NCBI GenBank assembly: GCA_030052745.1
Contig: JANBVO010000053.1
Span: 1 to 64,000, forward strand
From: Pleurostoma richardsiae
Taxonomy: Eukaryota > Ascomycota > Sordariomycetes > Calosphaeriales > Pleurostomataceae
Direction of reading: 5' to 3'
DNA length: 64,000 nucleotides
Each line of letters opens with the position of its first letter. Positions within the stretch are counted from its first letter, which is position 1. The notes beneath the pieces were generated by a model. The model worked only from the letters and a program-made list of their open reading frames with translations, was not told where the DNA came from and ran no database searches. This document shows positions 56,601-64,000 of the stretch, one piece after another. The translations under genes and the position numbers were made by a program.

Positions 56601-58151
56601 AGTACCCACGCCTTCCATGACGCGCGCACCGGACTGGATGAAGGGGTCCATCTTTCGAAGGTCGTCGTGGTTTTCGATCGCAGCCATGACCTCGTCCGCA
56701 GATCTCTTCCGGATGATGTCGGATTCGCCAGTCGCCTGGGACTCGTCACACTTGACATCAAACCCTTGAATCAGGACACCATCGACCGGAATCATGTCGC
56801 CGGGGTCCAGATGAACGACGTCTCCGACTAAGATATCGAAGACGCTGATCTCCACCGTCTTACCCGAGCGGATGACCTTGACGTCGCGATCTTGCTTCTT
56901 CTTGTTTAGCTTTGCAAACTGCCGTTCTTTCTGGTAGTCGTTGAGCGAGCCGACCACAACCACGATGACGATTGCCACAATAATGGCCACACCCTCAACC
57001 CAGTCGACCGCGGGGTGCTCCGCGTCGTGTTTGGTGCCAAAAGTCTGATAGAGACCAATTGCCAGCGAGACCACAGCCGCAACAGACAACAGTATCAGGA
57101 CCTTGTCATTGTATGTGATCCACATCAGCTGCAGGAGACTCTTTCCTTTCTTCTCCGGTAACCGGTTGTCCTTGAAGACACGCTTTCTGTCGACAAAGGG
57201 TTGATCCGGTCCGGTCTGTTGAGGGTGAGACCCTCCAGCGGGCGACGAAGCAGATCCTGTGCCGTCACCGGGGCTTTTCTTTGAGTCGTGACGGGTGACA
57301 TCGCTGAAGGACACTCGACCCTCCAAATGGACCTCATCCACGCTTAAACCAGCTTTCCGGTCAGAGCGGAGTCCCTTCTCCAGGCCGTCAAGTCCTCCCA
57401 GTTTATAAAAAGCCGACAGGCTCTTCGGATTGAACATCTTATTGAGTTGGCCCGGAGTGAACGCAAACGGATTGTCCTCGACCTCGAAATCTTCCTCTTT
57501 ACCCTGGTCGGGTTTCAGCGCGTTGGGATCATTCATGATCTTCTCATACTCCGAATCGCTCCCGCCTTTCACGCTGTGATCTCCCTGATATGACGCGGTG
57601 CCCAAGACTGTTTCACCCTGTGAGGACGTTATCGATCGAGATCCTTCGGTAGAATCGATGCTATTCTGTCTCTGCCGGAGGTTCGGCACCGCGAGAAAAT
57701 TCTGGCTCTTGTCGTTTCCTCTCGAGGTAACGGGACTAGAAACATTATGTGGGCTCGTCGGGCGGCTTTCTCTGCTCTCGAAGGATGGCGCCGTTGCTAA
57801 CTCGGGTCGTCCATCGAAGGACGTTCCACCGCCTGCCCTCTGGGAGCTTGACCAGCTATGTGTTAACGGATCGATCGTCGTCGACGGGCTGTGACCATCA
57901 TCTGGAGGGGACACTGGGTCGCTGGCACCCGGCCGCCCTGGAGCACCTTCGGGATCCATTTCGCGTGACGGTGTGGCGTTCACGGCTGTCGTGTCTATGG
58001 TGATGGTTGGGCTGTTGACATGGCGTTAGGCTGGGGTACGAGAGTATAGAGACAGGGTTGAATATATGATGGTGTGGGATGGGAACGCTGCGACTTACGC
58101 TCTAGGCCTCCGCGTGGGCGTATTTGCCGTGTCATCTTTCTTGTCCGCCAT
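53672..58151 (-). CDS. P-type Ca2+-ATPase, PMC1/NCA family
   Basis: Exons 58099..58151, 54607..58011 and 53672..54545 give 1443 residues. The short first exon (MADKKDDTANTPTRRPRA) is placed by phase, giving RAPTITIDTTAVNATPS. The phosphorylation site Asp625 lies in CSDKTGTLTQNKM. The TGES-like loop reads ATGESD, the calcium-site helix PEGLPLAVTLALAFATTRM and the hinge VTGDGTNDAPALKLADVGFS. The 54546-54606 intron restores FNQWNNRRLDNGFNIFEG. The enzyme pumps cytosolic calcium into vacuoles or out of the cell. The N-terminal 200 residues and C-terminal 250 are Ser-rich and disordered; the C-terminus holds RSRSPSHSREHSRSNS-like arrays suited to kinase control. Calcineurin control is known for yeast PMC1, but no site was proven here. 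Confidence 0.96.
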
Positions 58152-61100
58152 GGTGAGGAGGATCTGGTCTCAAGGTCGCCCGCCCCGACACAGCCGCTGG
58201 GGGAGGGCCAAAGGGTGTGTGGAGAGAAACAGGGCGAGGCTGAGTCTGGTAGAGATGCAAGGGGAGGAGACGGACGTCGTTTCAGTCGTTGTCAGACAGC
58301 CGGGACCATTGCGATTGCTGCGCGGAGAGGTGAAGTTGAGGACCTGTCCGGGAGAGGGCAGCAGACGCAGGAGAGACGGACCGTCGAGTCTATTCGCAGG
58401 GGAAATGGCGATATTTGGCAGCCATCAAGTGATACTTGAACGGACTGATCGTTGGGGCAAAGAGAGGGCAATGAGTGAAGAGAAGAGGAGAAGCGCCGCC
58501 CTGGAAGAGTGGAAGGTAGAGAAGAAGCTCAACAGCACCAAGATTCTGCTGGAGGAGAGAGTCGTGTGTACATCTGCTGCGCCTGGTTGGAGGCCAGGAG
58601 TTAAACCTGTTGCTTTGCCGCTCTGGGCTCTTCGCACTTGGCAGCGAGGCTGTGCAAGACGCCAAGCCCGAACAAGCTTAGCGCCACGGGCGACCAAGCA
58701 GGGGTGCTCCACACCATTATCTCGCCTGCCAGTTGCAGTCCCAGCCCCACTCACGGGCCAAGTACCCTCCCGCCTTCCTGCAGAGGGAGGAAACACCACA
58801 AGATTGGAGGCCCGTGCCACCCCAGCCTCCGAGCCCCCAAGTGAGGACGTCCCCGATGCCGTGGACAAAACGGTCCTGCAAACGGACGCCAGGACAGAGA
58901 CGGAATGTGGGCAAGAGGCAGCGATGGAGAAGGTCAGTTACGGGGCCGGGGCCGGGGCATCGGACATTGTCAACATGGAAATCTTCTCGGTTCTCTCGTT
59001 AAGAGTGTCTACTCCGTAGTTCCTCCGCAGCGGTGCTCTCCTCGAAACCTTCACCAGCAAGGCGGCGCACGGAGTACCTACTCCGTAAAGAATAGTGAGG
59101 CCGCCAGCCGGCGTGATGGCAACATTACGCAGCTAAACCTAGGCAGTCAGGCGGTCCAGAGCATTACCAATTCAACCTTGGGCTTTTTCAGCGTCTTGGA
59201 CCGGGCAGTGCAGCGCGAAGGTTCAAAGTTCAAAGGCCGGGAGAATTCCAACGCTTGGCACTGAGTGCACTGGAGTCCTCAATCCGTATCGCCCTTTGGC
59301 CCTCCCGCCGCACTGGTTCTTTCGCAGGGCCCATGGGCTCTCCGTCCAGCCTAATACAGAGCTGCCGAATGTGGAATGGGGCTCCGATACTAAACCTACA
59401 ACCCCAATCTCGTCAGTCACCCACGTCCTATAGCAGAGCAATAGGGGTCAAACAAGGGCTACGTCGGATGACAACTGTTTCACGGCTGTCAAAGAAGCCG
59501 TGCCGGTCGATTTTGCCGCCTTGTCAAGAGCGTGTGAAGACGACTGCTTACTGCGTATATCAAGAACTCGCGGGAAATGCCATCCTACAATTGCGGCATT
59601 TGACATTGTCAGTCGCTCGCTTGGCGTGTTCCGTGTCTGTCGCCTCCATGCACTTCTTGGCCCGGACTGCTCAATATTAAAGTACCAAGACAAGACTTGT
59701 CGAAGTCGCGCTACAACTCTCGGCGCGTGTTGATCCCCTTCCTATGGCTTGTCGGTACGTGATAGGACCAGCAACACCATGATTTTGTTTCATGAAACGC
59801 TGCTGTTTCTGACTGCCGGACATGGCGACGGTCTGTGCGGAATGCCTCGATCGAGGCAGCGTGTAGCAGGATCGCGATGATGGTTGCATTGGCTCACGTC
59901 GTTACCACGACAAGGTCAACCACCCTCAACTCCTACTTCGTGCAACCTGTTCGAACACCCATGAGATGCAGCAAGAAACGGGATCGATCATGCGGGGTCT
60001 GACTAGGCGCCCTGCTCGGACGGACACCTTGTTCAAGGCGAATCGACAGCTTGGCCTACTCGATAATGCCGGGAACATGCCCGACCACCTCGTGTCGCCA
60101 TCATTCAAGAAAGCATGATGGTGGTTTCGAAAACGGAAGGATTGGAGTTGGGTAGGACTGGTGGTGAGACTGCCGCCCTGTTACGGAAGTGGCTTGATGC
60201 CGCCCTGGCCATGCGCTAAAGTCCTCACCATCAGGGCATCTGATGCTGCTCGACGCATCTTAGGCTCTTGGCTGTGAAGTCATCATTGACAGAAGAGCTT
60301 CGATCCATCTCTGTATCGGAAGCCGCTTGTCCTCTGCTTGATGACGTTGGGCGGCCGCTGACGACTACACGTATTGTTATCCCCATCCTAATCTCGCATG
60401 ACGGAGATGAATCTCTCGAGAGACAAAGGTGAGCCAGGATGTCTTGGTTACTGCCAATCAGCTTGTCACCGAATGAGAAAACGGTCCCACCGGCCAACAC
60501 CACCGTTCACGGAGATCTCTGTTTTGGACCCCACGGCGGAACGGGGCCGCAAAAGGAGTTGAAATGCTGGTAATTGAGCCATGTCAATGCCGTTGCCGAC
60601 TTTCTAGAAACCTTCCCTCTATGCACGCGACTGCAACATGTATCTCTGGTTTTCGGACTATGGCATTTCCGGCCGGGAAACGAGACATCTTGATACTGGC
60701 CTCAAAACGCATGAGTTATCGGCTCGTCCTGGCTGATATCGGATCATGATAACGGCATCGAGGGACCGCGGTAATCGCCATTCCGGAGCCGGACATGCGG
60801 AACCACATCGAATATCTTATCTACAACTCCGATTCATGCAAGTTACTAACCACGGCGGAGTTGAATCTCCAAGATGACATTTGCACCTAAGCCCCGCGCT
60901 CATAAGCAAACTTGCTCGGTCGTCATCTTCATGCGCCAGGCGTTGTCATACCAAGAGGTCGCCGTGCGAGGGCAACACGGTGCCGGCTTCGTCGGTGTCT
61001 CGGATGACGAGGAGAAAGCGCTCAGCCTCGCCCTCGTGATCATACGGCGACATCTTTCTTTCTCACTCTTTTTGCCTCCTTCGCTGTTTAGCTGCGCGGT

Positions 61101-61339
61101 GTCTTGGCCACGGATCGTCCGTAGATCCCGTCGGGTGCAGTTCCCGGCCATTAGGATTGTCTGGAAGTTGCTGTCCGATGCAGGCGACTCGCGTCTCCGG
61201 CCTCGGCAGAGGCTGAGCAACAGCCCTTTGTCCTCCGTCGGGCACGGCGAGCGATTTTCTCTTTCGCAGGCAAGATGTATGATCATCGGGGTCTGTTTTG
61301 ACCATCATGTGAAATATCGTCAGGACCATGAGCACGATA

Positions 61340-61866
61340 TTAGCCAAGCCAATGCCGACAAATGAGCCAAGCAGGCCGGCCGAGTTGTTCGGTCCATTCC
61401 GTCGCGATCGGCCCCCACTTGATTCCAGACTCGTCAAGCGCAACACTAATGAAGCGAAAGACGCCATTGCACCACCAATAGCAGTGAGTTTGCCACGAGT
61501 CGACGGCACACAACAAAGCTGCAGAGAGAGCTTATCCAACAGGTGGAAGGCACCGTGCGTCGATATGCCTGGGGAACCACAGAACGAGGCTGTGCAAGCC
61601 TCGTGAAGCGCCGAGATTTGGCCAATCGCCCTTGGCGTCTGATCTCGTCAACACTCTGGCCTCTCGTCTCCTACCTGCTAGGCAGGTAGGCAGGCAGGCA
61701 GACGGGCGGGCAGGCAGTTTAGTGAGCTCTCCTCCTACTTACGGGTCTCTTCCTTTCCGAGCTTCCTGTACAGGAACTTGGAAACGAGCATATGTCCCGC
61801 AGCGTGGCCGATAACAGATTCGGTGAGGGGGTTTACAGGCGCCGAGAGCATCGCCTCTCCTGGCAT
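61340..61866 (-). CDS. Possible small two-exon gene, weak
   Basis: Exon 61743..61866 starts at an ATG and reads PVNPLTESVIGHAAGHMLVS, then KFLYRKLGKEET before a consensus GTAAGT donor. A phase-compatible acceptor (CTCTGCAG) opens exon 61340..61518 with GIKWGPIATEWTEQLGRPAW near its end, giving about 100 residues. A different frame over the second exon encodes a possible membrane helix (SFVGIGLANIVLMVLTIFHM), so the second half is unsure. No family recognised. It could be a decayed or genuine small gene. Confidence 0.22.
61681..61717. repeat. GGCA-type microsatellite
   Basis: GGCAGGTAGG, then CAGGCAGGCA-type tetranucleotide units with interruptions (GACGGGCGGG). It lies inside the putative intron of the weak two-exon model and forms a small inverted repeat with CCTACCTGC just upstream. 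Confidence 0.7.
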
Positions 61867-62261
61867 CGACGAAGTGGAGCTGATCTACGAGCTTCTCCAA
61901 GTCTCGGGAGACTGTCGTAACACTGCGTGCGAAAGTACGGACCATGCCCTAGCTTTGCTGCCAAGAAGCGTTGCACTTTCTCCTCATCGAGACCGTGTTC
62001 AGTTTCACTCTCTCACCTAGCATTGTGATGTAGTTGTCGATGGCATGGGCTGCCTCCGAATCTCTTGGCAGAGCTGGCTTTTCGATGACTTCGAATCATG
62101 GGCGGCGGAACCGCATTCGCGACCATAAGCTCGTGTCAGGCTGGGATTGACGCAGGTTGCTCTGTTGATGCTCCAAAGTACGGTGTGATATTCCAAGGTC
62201 TTCCTAGCGCCAGTGATCTCCTCTCGTATCGAGTCTGCAGAACTACCAACACCAACCACCC

Positions 62262-63680
62262 TTACCGCCTCCCCAGGTCCACCTCCTTCACCAAGACCAT
62301 CTTCTCCTCCCCAGCGCCCTCGCTCTTCTTCCCCTCGAGCCCGACGAACGGCCCAACGGCGAGGCTGAGCACCCCCTCCCAGAACCCCGCTACTACTCCT
62401 CTGAGATCCCCGCCCGTCTGCTTGAAGTCCGGGAACGCGTTCACCTCGAGCAGCCACGCCGTGCCCTCCCCGTCGACCAGGAAGTCCAGGCCGAACACCT
62501 CGAACGCCCCGGCTCCCGGCTGGAAATGCACCATCATGCCCCTGGCCGCCGCCTCGAACAGCTCCCCCGTCACCGCGCACACCTGCGCGAACACGCCCTC
62601 CAGCTGGCCCTCCCCCAGGGGCAGGTCCCAGAAGCGGCGGACCGCGCCCTCCGCTAGGGGGGGCGCGCCCTCGGCCTGCTGGAGGCACGTGTTGGTGAGG
62701 TGCGCGGCCAGGTCGGCGGCGTCGCTGCTCCAGGGGTCCGCGTAGGCTGCGCCGGCGAAGAGCGCCAGCATCTCGCGGTAGACGTAGACCCTGAGGCTGC
62801 CGACGCTCAGGACGTAGGTGCGGATGTGGAACTTGCGCCCGTCGACGAGCAGCGGCGGGTGGATGTACGGCTGGGCGACGAAGTGGCGCAGGTGTGACGC
62901 CGTGATGTAGTCCCGCTCCTCATCGTCGTCATCGTTCGCGCCTTCCCCTGACTCGTCCTCGCCCTTGCCCTCGCCCTCGCTGGCATCGTCATCTTCGTCG
63001 TCGCTTTCAGGTAGGCCCGCCTCCCACTCGTCGAATATGCCCTGCAGCTCCTCCATGGTGGAGAAGAGTCTGATGCCCTGCCCGCGATCGCTCATGCTGG
63101 GCTTGAGGATCCACCACTCCCTGTCCTTCGGGTCCTTGGGACCGCCCGTCCGACCGTCAACGGTGGCCTCCTCCTCCTCGCCAAGGGTCTGCGCCTCGCT
63201 GGCTGATACCACTCCTTCGTTCCGCTCCATGCTGGCCCGCAGATCCCAGGCCTCGACGAGGGCGTCGTCCAAGAACTCGGCGTAATCCACTTCGAAGGCC
63301 TCGCTCCTCCTGACGTGCGTCTTCAGGGGCGACTCGGGGTGCTTGGCGACCCAGTTGTCGACGGTGGCGGAGAGGAAGTGTTTCCGTATGAGGGCTTTGC
63401 GGATCATGTAGCTGTTGACCAGGCAAGAGTTGGGGTGCATGGCCGCGTAGTCGAAGTCGATGGTCTCATAGGGCATTATCTGCAGGATCTTGGCCTCCGG
63501 AGAGGGAACGAGTTTCGCGAGTGAGACTTCTGGCGTTTCGCTGGGCGTATTCGCCTGCGGCAGAGGGATGAGGGTCAAGCGGTCTTCTGGTATCAGAGAC
63601 TGCAGTGCCTCTATTATGAGCGGCTGGACATATTCGTCCTCGTACGCAACTACTGCGTTCAGGTGGTCCATCTTCGGCAA
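62262..63680 (-). CDS. Tubulin-tyrosine-ligase-like ATP-grasp protein (Pby1-type)
   Basis: Single exon, 472 residues, starting MPKMDHLNAVVAYEDEYVQP; the second Met, three codons in, is equally possible. ATP-grasp/TTL features: YAAMHPNSCLVNSYMIRKAL, the lysine strand WWILKPSMSDRGQGIRLF, FVAQPYIHPPLLVDGRKFHI, RTYVLSVGSLRVYVY, HLTNTCLQ and the metal-binding end FGLDFLVDGEGTAWLLEVN followed by AFPDFKQTG. A 40-residue acidic Asp/Glu insert (ESDDEDDDASEGEGKGEDES) splits the fold after the lysine strand. TTL enzymes ligate amino acids to protein C-termini. The yeast relative Pby1 is linked to P-bodies, and its substrate is unclear. Fungi mostly lack a canonical TTL, so the substrate here is open. 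Confidence 0.9.
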   Translation of the reverse strand: MPKMDHLNAVVAYEDEYVQPLIIEALQSLIPEDRLTLIPLPQANTPSETPEVSLAKLVPSPEAKILQIMPYETIDFDYAAMHPNSCLVNSYMIRKALIRKHFLSATVDNWVAKHPESPLKTHVRRSEAFEVDYAEFLDDALVEAWDLRASMERNEGVVSASEAQTLGEEEEATVDGRTGGPKDPKDREWWILKPSMSDRGQGIRLFSTMEELQGIFDEWEAGLPESDDEDDDASEGEGKGEDESGEGANDDDDEERDYITASHLRHFVAQPYIHPPLLVDGRKFHIRTYVLSVGSLRVYVYREMLALFAGAAYADPWSSDAADLAAHLTNTCLQQAEGAPPLAEGAVRRFWDLPLGEGQLEGVFAQVCAVTGELFEAAARGMMVHFQPGAGAFEVFGLDFLVDGEGTAWLLEVNAFPDFKQTGGDLRGVVAGFWEGVLSLAVGPFVGLEGKKSEGAGEEKMVLVKEVDLGRR

Positions 63681-64000
63681 TTGCTTTGCAGACTGCCCAC
63701 CGGTTTGGTTTGGTAATTTGCTCTCCCTGATGGGAACAGCTGTGCCAGATTCTGTAGGTTCTCTGGAGACAAAAGCGCAGTGTGAGAATGCGTCTTTACC
63801 GTATAAAACGAGGAAGCCAAAGGGCGGTCGCGTCTCGAGGCGCTTCAGAGCAGATGCCGTCTATTTCTAGATATGCTTCTATGACTCTATCCGAAACCCC
63901 ATTTTGTGGCTAGCACAGCCAAAAAATCATGACGCTCCAGACATGTACGTGATGCTTCACCGACCAAACAACAGCAAACGCGCGCCAAGGGGGACCAGGA
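63681..64000. other. Right-edge upstream region
   Basis: 5' flank of the TTL-like gene; no further gene is supported before the window ends. Confidence 0.5.

Larger units (their letters stand above)
58152..62261. other. Gene-poor stretch of 4.1 kb
   Basis: Between the Ca2+-ATPase start (minus) and the TTL-like gene stop (minus). A long plus-strand frame at 58066-59019 overlaps the ATPase first exon and lacks domains. The only protein-like signals are weak minus-strand exons at 61.3-61.9 kb, listed separately. Two TACTCCGTA copies lie at 59010 and 59079. Confidence 0.45.

Noticed and set aside
58066-59019. 317-residue plus-strand open frame
   Set aside because: It covers the first exon and intron of the Ca2+-ATPase on the other strand, and no domain, signal or intron pattern was seen.
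1-64000. CRISPR array, prokaryotic operons or integrase sites
   Set aside because: Spliceosomal introns and eukaryotic gene families throughout show nuclear fungal DNA; the short repeat at 2.1 kb has too few, uneven units.

Overview
The window looks like nuclear DNA of a filamentous ascomycete (Pezizomycotina, probably Sordariomycetes). Coding regions are GC-rich. Most introns are short (about 50-100 nt) with GTRNGT-type donors, CTAAC/CTGAC branch sites and YAG acceptors. Genes are monocistronic on both strands, with intergenic gaps of 0.3-4 kb. I worked out exon joins by hand from reading phase and family conservation. Gene names rest on recognised motifs, not on a database search.

Left part (0-16 kb): an alpha/beta-hydrolase-like gene; a four-copy short repeat array; the RING/RRM E3 ligase NOT4 of the CCR4-NOT complex (minus strand, about 5.6 kb); the divergent complex I 30-kDa subunit (NDUFS3 family); a small orphan ORF with its own TATA box; a BIM1-like (X325) copper-protein relative with a membrane tail; and a Cys-containing, Ser/Thr/Ala-rich wall-type surface protein.

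Middle-left (16.3-23.3 kb): the most unusual segment. A Zn2Cys6-type regulator that has lost its zinc cluster and part of its middle domain lies head to head with a full-size ABCB-type transporter. The transporter carries an in-frame stop, three single-base frameshifts and a deletion of the second Walker A region. Two diverged direct repeats of about 110 bp (16.3 and 23.2 kb) bracket the pair. I read this as a dead efflux/regulator module.

Centre (23.8-41.9 kb): a Pro-rich/acidic orphan, 3-carboxymuconate lactonizing enzyme, a Mam3/CNNM-type DUF21-CBS membrane protein, 3-phosphoglycerate dehydrogenase, a two-domain glyoxalase I with a 29-nt microexon, an NADPH-type cinnamyl/sorbitol-like zinc alcohol dehydrogenase, a 703-residue Ser/Pro-rich orphan, and a roadblock-like protein.

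Right part (42-64 kb): a secreted type-B carboxylesterase, a degenerate protein kinase (pseudokinase), a Sir2-class sirtuin with a 2.5-kb upstream gap, a PMC1/NCA-type vacuolar or plasma-membrane Ca2+-ATPase, a 4-kb gene-poor stretch, and a tubulin-tyrosine-ligase-like (Pby1-type) ATP-grasp protein.

Apart from the dead transporter/regulator pair, the neighbours do not form an obvious pathway. This is mostly ordinary housekeeping gene order with one decayed accessory island.
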